DNA from: Cystobasidium ongulense
Lineage: Eukaryota > Basidiomycota > Cystobasidiomycetes > Cystobasidiales > Cystobasidiaceae
DNA length: 64,000 bases
Direction: 5' to 3'
Assembly: GCA_022835595.1 (NCBI GenBank)
Contig: BQUP01000005.1
Location: 1,731,501-1,795,500 of the forward strand
A program made the position numbers and the translations under genes. This document shows, in pieces, positions 24,153-36,973 of this stretch. The notes below the pieces were generated by a model that saw only the letters and a list, made by a program, of their open reading frames with translations, was not told the DNA's origin and did not search any database. Every line of letters begins with the position of its first letter. Position 1 is the stretch's first letter.

Positions 24153-27100
24153 TTAAACTTCTTCAGCGTACTTTTCGAGCTATAACCAGTAGAATAGGAA
24201 TCAGCTTTGACTACCTCTAGCACGCAAGAGTAAAACCAAAAATGAAGCTGTCGATTGCACTTACGTCCAAAGTGAGGACACCACTACTACCAGCATCCAG
24301 ATCTCGCCAAATACCAACAAGACCAGCTGCTTTCTCCCAGAAGGAATTTTTCAAAGATATGACGATAAACTGGAATTGATCGTTTGCTCGACTTCGGACG
24401 CTACAAGGCAGAAATTGGGCAGGTCGTCAGCATTTCCTATGCTTAACATTCTTTCACTCCATTCGAAAAGTGCTTACTACTCGGCAATCTTTGCGACATT
24501 CGTGTTGTCCAATGCCGCATCGATTTCATCAAGGACGAAAAATGGCGAGGGATGGTAGCTGATCGTATACATGCTACTTCAGTATATAGCTCTTCATGAA
24601 AGCTGGAACTGTAAATGGAGACCCACCTATGAATGGCAAACAGGAGAGCCAGAGCAGCCATAGTTTTCTCACCACCAGAAAGCTGATCCATATCTCTAAA
24701 TCTCTTCATCGGGGGCATAGCATGGTATTTGATACCCGTCAAATAAGGTTCTTCCGTATCTTCAAGTGATAAATAAGCAGTTCCACCCATAGGAGCAAGT
24801 TTACCTTTTGTAAGATCTTTATAAACTTTATCAATCGAATTTGAAATATGTTCATATGCGACAGTGAATAATTCTGTTCTTTTCTGCTTCAAGTGATTAA
24901 ATTCATCTTTTGCATCCTTTGCTGATTGTCTTGCTTTATCAAATTCTGCTGTTGTGGCTGCTAATTTGGCTTCTGTCTCGTCTAGTCGCTCAATAGCTTT
25001 CATATTCGGCGACATTCTGTCAATCTCTGCTTGAGTGGTAATGATCTTCTCGAGCAAAGTTTGTTCCATCTCTTCCGAGCCGTTCTGTGAAAGACCTTGA
25101 GCATGTTAGTCGAGGCCCACGATAATCTGAAGATGTTGAACTATGTACCTCCTTTTCGTCCTCGTCGAGCTCATGAAAGTTAGGTTTAAGTCCATAGTCT
25201 TTGACTTCTCGTGCATCTTGTGTGTCTTCACCTTGGCCATCGACATCCATTGCGACAGCATCGCGCAGATTCTGCAAGCCAGCAGGTTAGCCCTCATAGC
25301 ACAACTCAACTTAGATTCTCACGTTGGAAACTCACTTCATCAAGCGGTACCGAGTCCAGACTGCCCTTCTTTAACGGCAAATCGATTTCCTCAAGCTTAC
25401 ATCTCTTGTATATAGTCAATCTTTCACTAGCAAGCTTTTCAATCGAGTCGTTGAGAGCAGCGACCTCTTTGATGGCTCTGTCATAAGCTTTTGAAGCTTT
25501 CGAATTGGTCTTTTTCACTTTATCGAGATTCGCCTGTGCTTCACTGGATGTCTCTTGGAGCTCGGCTAGGACCGCTTTGGCACTTTCTGCACTTTCTTCG
25601 AGTTCTTTGATTATAGATTCTAAAGCCGCTTTCTGTTCGTCGAGAGTTTCTAATTTTCTCTTCTCCGAAATAACAGCCTTTTGCAAAGAATTTAGTCGAT
25701 CTTCCGCCTCTTCGATGCGTTCAGTCTCGAAGGATATCCTACAACGCGCGGCAAGTGTCAGTATGAACATCAAAGCATGTCCAAAACATGGAAGAAACGG
25801 CCTTACCTGTTCCTGAACGTATCTCGCGCTTTCGTAGTTCGAAGAACTTCCTCGCCTTGTGCTTGGCTCTGGCTGTTCTGTATATCCTCATAGACTCTAA
25901 TATTCGGACATCCAATCTTCTTGCAGAAGTCGGCGAATATTCGATCAACAGCCTTTGCTACTGTACTATTGAGCTCCTCTATCCTAGCTTCTGTCTCATC
26001 AACAATTTGTTGGACTTTATCAACTTTAGCCTGTAATTCTTGCAATTTTTTCTTTGAATGTTTCAAAGTTTCTCTTGCATCTTTAAGTGAGTTATTGGTA
26101 GCTGAAAGATCATCTTTAATACCAGTAAGTTCAGCTTCGAGTCTTGTTATATCATTAGAAAGGAGTTCTTCTTTGCTATCGGCTCCACGAGGACGTGATT
26201 GTCTAAGTTCAGCAAGCTGAGTTCGATAATGTTGTTCTTGGCGTTTAAGAGTAGCGACTTCGGCATCATCCCATTTTCGACCGTTGTTTCTACCATCTTC
26301 ACCGCCTGTCATGTTACCCGTCTTGTGGATGATAGAACCATCGAGAGTGACAGCTGAAAGCCAAAGCCCCGGATCAGCTGTAGATTCTAAGCTGGGTTCA
26401 GAAAAAGAACAGGAATCTCACTCTTGACTTCCTGCTTGCCGAAAGCAACCTGTTTCGCAATCTCCATAGTATCACAAACAAGAGTATTTCCACAAGCGAA
26501 AAGGATAGCTCTCTCGTTGGAAGAGTCAAAGTTGAGTAAATCTAGTGCCAATCTCGTACCATGACCGTAGTTACGGAATTTATCGTCGATGGGCCTGGGA
26601 ACGATAGCGTCCAGAGGGAGGAAGGTTGAAATACCGGCTCTATTCTCTTTCAGGTACTACAGAAGAACAGTATAATTTCAGCTGAGTGAGGGAAAGATCC
26701 GAACAAGTTCATGAAACGCACATTGACGCAGTCCATCGCAGTCTGTTGAGTATCGACAACGATACTATCAATGTTCTTACCCAAAGCGACCGAAATAGCC
26801 TTGTCGTATTTCCTCTGAACGGGTTTGCAGAGATCGCTGACACGTCCTTTGACAGCACCAGCAGGGAAAATACGCTGTAATGACGCAATGACCTCTTTCA
26901 ATTTCGTCTCTCGTTGAGTCTCTCGAGTTTCAGCTTCAGCTTCACGAAGTTTCCGATAGCATTCATGAAGCTTCTCATTCAATTCTGTCGTTTGTTGACT
27001 GCCAAAGTATGCATGCATATAACGATTAGCCCGGCGTGTGTTAGTAGCAAAAAGCATGTAGCTGGAATGATACTGACTTGAATCGCGTTTTCTCAGCTTG

Positions 27101-29039
27101 AGCAGCATTAAATTCATTCTTGACTTTAGCCAATTCCGACGAGGTAGCTTTAAGTTTTTGATCCATTTGATGTTTGCGCTCGCTTAGTCGAGTTTCCGCT
27201 TCTTGAGCTTTTTCAACTGCAAAATCTGCGTCTTGTAGCTTATTCTTCAGAGATGATAGTTCACTCTTTCGAGTTCTTTGCTCTCTTTGTAATTTCTCAA
27301 GCTCTTCACGCTCTTTGACTGCCTTTGTCATACTTTGTGCTTTCCTGTGTATGGCGCGCAATAGCAAGGAGTATCGATAAAGGTCAGTCATCCCGACCGA
27401 GAAAAGAACGGAATAAACCTGAGAGTGTCGCAACATACAGTTTGCTATACAGCTTGATATCATCTTCATCAAGAGCAAAACCGTGTTCTTCAGAAGCTTT
27501 TTGCTGTTCTTCCTGCAAGCGCTTTAGACTGTTTTCAACAGCTGCAAGCTCTTTTCTCAAGCTAGGTATTTTCGATTCTTTTTCTTTCTTGTCCTTTTCA
27601 ACTTCTTTAGCTTTATCTTCTGCCAATTTACTTTTCTTTTGCGCGTAGGTCATTGTTGTCTCGATGGTTAGTAGCTCTGGACGCTGTTTATACGAAAAGA
27701 ACATTATGAGATTCGTTAAAGACTAACAAGCAGAAGGGTGTTTGTGACAGAGGACCTACCTTATCAGCAACCTCTTTCTCCTTTGCTTTAACCATCTTTT
27801 CTTGCTTGAGCACCTGTTTCTGAGCACTAGCAACTTCTTTCCTCGCTTTATTTAAATTAGCTTCGTGAGCTTCCTGTTGAGCCATCAAATCCGACATTCC
27901 TTCTTTTTTCTCCTCAATTTCGATTTGAGCTGTATTAATCTCAGTCTGAATGTGATAAAGTTTCCATAATAAATGGTGTATTATAGCTTGATCCTTTTCT
28001 TCTTTCAATTGAGCAAATCTTTCAGCTTCTGATTTTTGTTCTTTAAATTGTCTTATTTCTGTATTTATACCGCGTCTTTTATTGTAATTGTGAGTTGAAA
28101 TTTCAATTGCTTTTTCTGCTGCTATTTTAGCAGCTTCGTATTCATCCTTGTACTCGATTGAACTATATAGCAGAGTAAAAGCAGAACGTAGATAGGTCAG
28201 AGCTTGGAAAATACGGTATTGCAAATGGAAATGAGGTCGACTGACCCGCTAATCTGCTCAATGAGACGCGTCAAGTCTTTTGGGGATTGCGATGCGACAG
28301 CTTCTACATCTCCTTGGAAAACAAGAAAGTTCTTCGCTTTGACGAGGATGTTGTGCTCTACCAACGCATCGTTGTATTCTTTCGCGTTGACTGCTTTGCC
28401 ATTGATCTTGTATTCGGAAGACCCTGTCACGGTGATACTAATCATCGGAGGAGAGGGATAGACAGCGAGAACAGCAAGCAAGTATGGTCAGACCGAATGA
28501 TTGCAAGTAGGAGATCCCTTGATTTTAGCTTGACAGCCTGCCTATTTGACGCGCCACTCACGTTCTCCTATAGCTCCACTCTTTGCCTTTCTTATCTCTA
28601 TAGACAGCCTGCACCCAAGCTTTCTTAGCTGCCTCTTGGTGATTTACATCCTCTTCAGGATCAGACTGCTCGTGTCCGTTCTCCCGTCCAGGATCATCCC
28701 GCACACCAGCGCGATAGATCAGGTCTTTAAGCTGGGTGCTTCGAAGTTGCGCACTTCGGACACCAAGCACGAACGATATCGCGTCCATGAGGTTTGATTT
28801 ACCAGCTCCATTGGGCCCTATTACTGCTGAGAATGTCTTGAATGGACCACTGTTGGGAGTAGGTGCATGCTGATTAGATGGATTTGACCAGCAGTGAAAG
28901 CAGGGCTGGGACCGACTTACATGACCTGACGGCCCTTGTAGGACTTGAAATTGTACACTTCCTGCGGGCGAGAGACGCGTCAGAGTATTATTCAAGCAGA
29001 CTAATGGCCTGGAGAGTGGCCTACAAGCCGTTCAAGCAT
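24153..29039 (-). CDS. SMC1: Cohesin subunit SMC1
   Basis: ATPase arm of cohesin, which holds sister chromatids together and organises chromosomes. The start at 29039 gives MLERL, then [13 protein letters not shown] after the first intron, then [31 protein letters not shown] with the Walker A loop and the SMC1-typical [16 protein letters not shown]. Two long coiled coils flank a hinge ([35 protein letters not shown]). The C-terminal head has the signature [20 protein letters not shown] and Walker [17 protein letters not shown], then [16 protein letters not shown] and the closing [11 protein letters not shown]. The yeast protein closes similarly with TLDLSNYAE. Many short introns interrupt the gene, roughly 17 exons. 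Length, about 1,240 residues, is normal. It lies upstream of and on the same strand as the membrane protein, without obvious functional linkage. Confidence 0.95.
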
Positions 29040-29769
29040 CCTGGCAGCGATGCTTGACCGCGAAGGTCGCTTTCGAGTCAATTGGGATTTGTACAGAGCA
29101 GAGAAGAGAGCGAAGTTGCAGGATCAGGCGGGTCTATTGGAAGACAACTGCAGGCGAGTCAGGTCATATAAGCAAAAGCACACTTCCAGCTCGTATGCAA
29201 TGCGTGATGGGCATTATACCTGCAAGCTGCTGTGAGTCGCAAGCTGGCTGGATCTTCGCCACGACGCGTACAGGATGGATGGACGGATGGATACGGTGGT
29301 GCTACGGCAGCAAGCAAGAAACGAGGTGCAAGGATAGCTGTGACTTGCTCGCAGCTTCAGCACAATACAATGCAGAAACCAGCCTTAGCGTCCATGGTCA
29401 GCATAGCTCCCTTGGCCAGACACCGTATTGATAAGGGAGAGTATCAACGTTGCATCAAGAAACTGACACAATGGCATCGACATCATCTCAGGATAGACAA
29501 GTTGTTGTTAAAAAGTATAAAGCTAAAGCTATAAGAGGGTGTGTAGAAAAGCGAAACATGGGGAAAGAGCGCTGCACCTTGATGATGGTAAAGTGAGCAG
29601 GCCATGGAGGGAGGAAGGGCGTCGATCCAGTAAAGGCAGGCTACACGATTGCGACTGGCTCCAGAGTTGACATGTAGACCAGAAGCGACAGGAGGCTACC
29701 GAGATTGCGTTCCAACCGGTATGCTTCAAGCGAGCTTGATATCATTCAAGCAGCCGCAATAGAAGCTGT
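29040..29769. other. Intergenic region, SMC1 promoter and H3 3' end
   Basis: Spacer of 730 bases upstream of SMC1 and downstream of histone H3. It contains a short run of GGAT/GGAC tetranucleotides around 29274-29292. No gene was supported. Confidence 0.45.
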
Positions 29770-30447
<678 letters not shown>

Positions 30448-30908
30448 TGTGAGGGTGTGAGTGTGTTGAGATGTGGAATTCAAAGAGCAGAAAATTGGTT
30501 GGATGGAGAAGAAGAGACGAGCTGCAGAGCATGTTTGCTTTTATGATTCCCTTTACACATTTGTAAACAGCTTTGAATGATCGAAGAAGATTGTTTATCT
30601 TTGCCACCTCGACGTGGAATGGAGGTGGCGAACTTCCCAGCCAGAGCCACAGCTGCAGCTGGAGTGGGAGAAAGTATGCAAAGAGATGGCATGGCGGTTG
30701 TAGGCAGGGACTGGCAATGTCGGATCCTGAATGGACCCTTCTTCCTCGAAAGCTTCTCCAAAACGACCGGCTATAGAGTGCATACACAACATCACGTGAC
30801 CTTCCTCTATCGCTTTCTCCGACTGCTTCAACGTCGAGCAAGAGCACACCAACTCGATGTATATCACCTCTAATCGTCAATGGTCATCAAGCACATACGC
30901 ATGATAAG
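30448..30908. promoter_or_regulatory. Divergent promoter, histone H3 / Dia2-Pof3-like gene
   Basis: Spacer of 461 bases shared by two divergent genes. An AT-rich TATA-like stretch lies about 90-100 bases upstream of the H3 ATG on its strand (near 30536-30545). No other element is clear. Confidence 0.4.
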
Positions 30909-33002
30909 ATGCCGGCAGTAAGGACAGAGAGGCTCCCCCGAAGCGACACCGTGAGTCCCTAGACGCGTCTCAATCTGGAAGACCTCGCTGATGCAAGCTC
31001 GCAGACTATCAGTGCAGACCCGAGCAACGCAAAGCTCTTTGGGAAGCGATGCACCGCACTCATCGATGCAGGAGATTATGCAGATGCACTTCTCGATGCC
31101 AAAACACTCGTCAGGATACTGCCTGATGCTCCGATCGTGAGTTGCGGCCATATATCAAAGCAGCTTTAAGAGACCTACAAGCCTATAAGACGAGTAAGAA
31201 AGCGATGCTGGTGCTAATGCTTGTATTGCGCAGGGCTACTTGAAAGCTTCTCGCTGCTATAGACTCCTCAAGAAGCTCAAGGCCGCTCAAAAGATGCTCG
31301 ACATGGCAGTCGAGCGCGCAGAAGATGATGCCACTATTAGGGCTGTAAGGACCGAACAGCGGAAAATCAACGAAGATGCCGAGAAACTAGCTAGGGAGAG
31401 GTCAAAAGTGGGCTTCATCCTGACTATGAATATCTATAACACGCTTTACTAACGCGTCTACTATGGTGTAAAAAGCCCTTTGCAGATCAGCTACCGGAAG
31501 AAATCTTTCTACAGATAGCATCGTACCTGTCCCAAGCCGACCTTATTCGCGCCGCTCAAGTCAATCAAACATGGAGAACAGTACTACATGGACATCCTCA
31601 TTTATGGGCAACCATGTACCTTCACGTTTCAGAGCAGCAGGGAAAGAGACTGTCCGCGCAACATTTGCAACGTTTCGACAATCAAATACGATTCTATGAA
31701 GATCGACTACCTGAAGAAGGTCAAAGATCACTTGAGAATCTTAGCCTGCACATTCAATTACCACCTTCTGATACTTTCACCTCACCCAAGACGCGCCTGA
31801 AAGCGATTTATGATGGTCAGCATCGATTCTGTCAAAACCTTTGCCGCTTGTCTGTATCTGGTAAAGAAGCAGGAGAGTGGATGCACCAGTTATACGGCAC
31901 ATGGTCTGCTCGAAAACCTATCCAACACCTTCGCTGCCTACGTTATGCAGTCGATGAGCAGTCTACAGTACGCCCAGCTCAACCAGTGAGCTTTTTAAGA
32001 AGGTTTCCAAAACTTCTGACCCTCGAAAGTCTATTCGATTCAAACATGTCGGCCGAGAATGACCCGCACTGGCTACTACAAAAGATACATGGGCCTCTTC
32101 TTGGAGCACACAATCCGCCAACCGCTGCTGTACAGCGCCTCACGATGCATGGAGCCGTTCATCTTGTGGCACGCACAGACGATGAGGAAGCCGAGGAGAA
32201 CTTTGAAGATCTACAGGTATTGGATATAGGTGGTCGTGCTGCGTTTTCCTGCTTGTTCACAAAACACCCTCTAGTACACCTTCGCACGCTCTGCCTTAAC
32301 AATACACTCTTCAATGCCAATTATATCTTCCCTTGGAACGGTAACACTTTGGAAGCAACGGAACTAGCGCGTGTAGAATCTTTCCTTGTACCACCTTTGG
32401 ATTTTCCTTGTCTTGAGACTTTGAAAATCGTCTATACCGATATGCGGGGAATAGGAAACATGGTGGCATCAACAACGAGGTATAGAATGCGACCTTCCAT
32501 CTATCTTTGTCGCTTGAAAGCACCACAGCTACGCCATCTCACAATCAAGAACCTAGGGGCTATACATTCTACGAGTCCCTTGATACATAATCGAGAACAA
32601 GGAGCATGGATGAAATTCTGCCAAACTCACCCTCAGCTTGAAGAGCTCGTTTTATACAAAACCACCATCGTAGACTTAGTTGAATCACTGCGACATCTGC
32701 CAAATATACGGACATTGCTATTGAGTTCAGTCGATGTACCTTCTACTTTCCTCAAATCATCCACATCACCTTTCCTACCACTTCTACAACAATTATCAAT
32801 TTCACATTGTTCAAATATTACAAGTGGTGATTTACTGAGATTGGTACAAAGCAAGAATGGTAATCTAAATTATTTGGACATTGATGGATGTACAGAATTA
32901 CAAAAGGAAGCTGTTGATTGGATTAAGAGTAATGTTAAAATGGTCAAATGGAGTGGCTGGAAGGATAAGAACGAGAAGAGAAGTTTCGGTTATAGAAGCT
33001 AG
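30909..33002 (+). CDS. TPR/F-box/LRR protein of the Dia2-Pof3 type
   Basis: Predicted substrate receptor of an SCF ubiquitin ligase. Exons 30909-30950, 31005-31136, 31234 to about 31408 and a last exon to 33002 give, in order, an N-terminal TPR-like helical part (KLFGKRCTALIDAGDYADALLDAKTLV, then GYLKASRCYRLLKKLKAAQKMLDMAVE), an F-box (LPEEIFLQIASYLSQADLIRAAQVNQTWR) and a long leucine-rich-repeat region to the C-terminus. This domain order is that of budding yeast Dia2 and fission yeast Pof3, which act with the replisome in genome stability and helicase unloading. Orthology is inferred from architecture; sequence recognition is firm only for the F-box and TPR parts. Confidence 0.78.
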
Positions 33003-33894
33003 TCAAGATGGACAAGAATAAGATGTTAACAACTGCTTTGAAATGTCGCCATTACCACCACTTGCTCTCGTTGCTCTTACCCGACTATAGAGAGGATAAC
33101 GTGTGAAAATATGGTTGAGTAGCACAGCACATCAATAGCATCATTACAAGACCGGGTAATTCTCGAAAGGGTTTTACGACAAAGCCTTGCATTCGTGTCA
33201 CCGACTATCTAGCGACTGATGCAGCAAATTAAATGCATCTTACATCTTGTAGCATACAATCAAAAGTTAGATTTCGAGAGTAAGATATTAGCGACTGTAA
33301 AGCGAAGAAGGCGACGACAAGATGTATAATGAAAGTCGTGAAGGACTTGGCAAACTTGCCTACATATTACCAGCAGTTCCATGGTCCAGGCGAAGTCAAG
33401 TCTTTCAATTGCAAAGTCAGTTTGTAGCATGATGGCGAAACCTTATCGTTGGATATATTGCGAAAAGGTGTATAGACCACCGTGGTAGCTTAAAACTGAT
33501 TTCTAATTAAGCAACACCTAAGTATACAAGTATATTTAAACGGTCAACAACAAACTTCGCTAGAGCTGATCAGATTAATAGAAGAGCCACAGCTCCTTTT
33601 AATGCTGTCCGCGAGACATGAGCACAGACGATAAAAGATAAAACGAATGTGAAGTTGAATATCATCAGAAGAACAGATCGAAGAGAGAATATAAGGCTAT
33701 GGTATGTCCAGGAAGAGATATATAACATGACGCCGTCCCAAAAGCACGAATGAATTGACTAGATTAGATAATGTCCGTGGTAGAGTTATGTATAGGTTTT
33801 GTAGTTTGAAGGCAGACTGCTTCTTTGTAAGTCTTGTCGGCAAGGCGCCGCCTGCAGACATAGAATGTTACGGTAGAAGCCAGCTTGAAACGCC
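33003..33894. other. Intergenic region between convergent genes
   Basis: AT-rich stretch of 892 bases between the 3' ends of two convergent genes. No gene, tRNA or repeat was recognised. Confidence 0.45.
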
Positions 33895-36213
33895 TTACTT
33901 GGCGCTACCGAATTTGAATTTAGTATTAAAGACGCCTTTCTTGGCAGATGGTGTCGAAGGATTTGGCTGATACTGAGGACTTGAGAGGGTCTCTTCTTCA
34001 AGTTCATTCTGACCATGCGCATGTACAGAAATGAATTCATCCAAATCTTCATCTGCATATTTCGAAGTATCACTCATGTAAGTATCAGGTCTTTGTTGAG
34101 GGTTATTTCCCATGGTAGGAACAGACATTGATGATGTGATCTGTTGAGAGTTACTGCTGTTAAGCAAAGGACGTGGACTAGGACCTGCTATGGCAGTTTT
34201 CGCGGCATACGCTTTGAGCATATCGTCGGGTGATAGTATAGATTGTCTTCCTTGAGGGTTAGCCAAGCGAGGCATTGAAGTCGATAATGTAATATTGTGT
34301 TTCTTGTTTACACTTCCACTATTGGGAGCAGACAGGTAGTCGGCGTTGTCGTTGGCGAATGGACCTAGATTACCATCTGCACTCCTCGAAGCGGGAAGAG
34401 CGGCAGTTTCGAATGAATCTGGTGAAGTTGCTCCTTGTGGACTTATTATACCAGCTAGGTCTTCAGCTGATAAAGTCCTAGCGGTGGAAGCTTCAACACC
34501 TCTAGTAACGTCTCTATGCTTTATGAAAACAGCAGGAATAGGTATTCTAGGCATAGCGGGTGCATCTTTGCTGTTCGATCCTCCATACATGTTGAAGGTG
34601 GTATTACCGCTGACTGAGTTCCCTTGTGATGACTTGTATTTATGCGAATTAGGAGAAGAAGCAGTTCCAGGTCCATTGGCAAAGTATGAAGAGCGGCGAT
34701 TTCCACCTTCTTTAGCACCACCTCCAGTAAAAGAAGAATCTGCAAATGAAACGCGAGAAACACGATCTCCGACACCTGTTCCTGGTGCACGACTGAATTC
34801 GGATTGAGGTCGACTATTGCTAGTGAGTGACTTGTTGCCCATGTGCCTTCTTGTGGTAGGCGCACCGACATCGGAAGGAGTCCCGACGGTCGAGTGCCCA
34901 TCGAGTGCGTAAAACGATGAGGCTGGTCTTCCTTCAGCGTGACTTCCTACAGCTGAAAAGCCGGATGTTGAATAACCACGATTATGTCCTTCATCAGCGC
35001 CAGCTATGGTAGGGAACTGAGCAGCCATAGGTGGCATTTTCATATTTGATCCTACACCAGCAAAGTTGTTGTTGACTGAAGCGAGGGAATAGCCTGAGAT
35101 GGGTCTTGAAGCGAGTGAAGGTCTTCCATTTCCATTTTCCTGCATTGTCATGTTGCTCTTTTCAGGTGAGCCCGCCATGCTTGAATACCGAGAGTGAGCT
35201 CGTGATTGCATGCTGGGTCGTGGTCCACTGCCGCCTCCTGGTGAGTGAGCACCAGTTGCTACAGAATAGTGTGACATGCGTTGGTCAACAACGGCAGACC
35301 ATCGTTTGCGGTCCGTCTTGACCTTGCGGCGGGAGTAGAATATGTATGCTGCAATGCCGAGTGCGGCGCTGTATGAACGATAACGTACGGGTTAGCTTGC
35401 TTCATCTGAGTAGGAGGTCTGAGAGGGAGAAAGGCTCACGCAAGAAGCGGGACAGTGACTGCCGCAGCGAGTTTACCGCTTGCCAGACCTCCAGTCTCGT
35501 CATCTGCGCGAATGCTCTCGATGGATACTCCAGACTGAGTACCATTGCCGGGTGTAGCAGAAGCTGGGGTTGTTCCGTTCCAGCTGGCGCCAAAGGCTGG
35601 CCCTAGACCAGTGGTGGTAGCCCATACCGGCTGATCCGACTCTGTGATCTGGAGCTGGAGCTGTGCGGTCAGGGTGCTGTTCCACCAATTGGGCTTGAAG
35701 GTGGTTGTGAGCGAGTTGTCGCTGCATGGCACGCTGTAGAAGACCATGGAGGGTGGGTCAGGATCGATGATGGATATTCCAATGTTGTTTGGCCACTCGA
35801 CTCACTCTGTCCAGGCGTGCAAGGCTCCTCCGCCGTAGGAGTAGAGGGTTATGTCGATGTCTGGGAGGTGCATAGTGGATCAGCAAAGTCTCATGTGCTT
35901 TACTGCATCGCTGTTCGCTGTTCGCACCTTTGACCGCTGTCCCCAAACATGCGCAGTCCCAGGTGATGGCGAAGGCCTCGTATGCGGGCACGGTCTCGCC
36001 CGCCTGCGGGTGGCCGTAGAGTGAGCAGCCTGTGGAAGTGTTGATATACTCAATCAGCGCTGCTCGGTCTTATCCATCCATCCGTCGCATCATGCCTGAT
36101 GCCTATGGCTTTTGGCCTGTGCGTTGCCTCTACTCACCGCTCGACTGCCGTTTCGCTCTAGCTCTCTGCATCGATGCATGGTGGTGCAGCTGACTATCCT
36201 TTGCCATTCCCAT
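33895..36213 (-). CDS. Single-pass surface protein with Ser-rich cytoplasmic tail
   Basis: Exon joins in frame: AKRQSSG to CSLYGHPQAGETVPAYEAFAITWDC, AVK to DIDITLYSYGGGALHAWT, then DVPCSDNSLTTTFKPNWWNSTLTAQLQL. This small Cys- and Trp-containing outer domain, with NWWNST and several glycosylation sites, resembles domains seen in other fungal surface proteins (recollection, not searched). A Ser/Thr/Asn linker leads to one membrane segment (GKLAAAVTVPLLAALGIAAYIFYS), then RRKVKTDRKRW and a tail of about 470 Ser/Gly/Asn-rich residues. The layout recalls fungal wall sensors, but no known sensor was identified. The start is uncertain: 36213 lacks a clear signal peptide, and the same frame stays open upstream to 36546. 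Confidence 0.65.
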
Positions 36214-36973
36214 GCTTGATGCTTGCTGTCTCGCGTCCAGCCCTTGCTCCACCGTCCTTGGTCGCTTTGTTGATGTCGCCCTTTTTCGCAGGATGCAATC
36301 CTCACGTCGCAGCTGTACAGTAAATCCGCGGTCTATGGATGCTGCCAAACCCTTGATGAAAAGTAGGCGAGTTGAAATGAATGTGGTTGCCTCTCCTCCC
36401 CCTTGTGCGTTGTCAGTCCTGGTTGTCCGGAACTTGTCCTCTTCACCTCTGCGCCTCGTCTTGCGGGTCAGAAGATCGAAGAGATGGGTTGATGAGGGTG
36501 GGAAAGAAAAGAAAGAGGAGCATATAGCTTTCCCTGTTACTGGCACTCTTCATGCACAAGCTCAGCAACACCCCTCCACTGCTGCTACAAGCCTGTAGAG
36601 ACTGCTTCCGTGATGGTTTGCATGTGCAATTGCTTGTTCGGTCACGTGCAGGCTTTTCCCAGAGCAGAGGTTTACGGTGAGGCGTGGAAAGAAGACAGGC
36701 AAGAACGCATAGATGCAAGCTGTGGGGACACTGGTGTCGCTCAGGTCCAGCTGTTCGACTATACTGTGACAAGTGCGGGAGGCGTTGGGAATACGCCGTC
36801 CAATTGATTCCTTTCCTCCAAATGAGGGCGCGCTCTAGGTGTACAAAATAAGGTAATGATGCTATATACTCAGGAACTTGTATCAACTTAACAAGATTCT
36901 TTTGTCTACATATGATATATCTATACATTACTCATTGACTCGTAGGTGGTACTGACTATTATTAGCGTGTTCT
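36214..36973. other. Intergenic region
   Basis: Stretch of 760 bases between the surface protein and the left SDS3-like gene. The first exon of the surface protein could extend into it. Otherwise nothing recognised. Confidence 0.4.
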
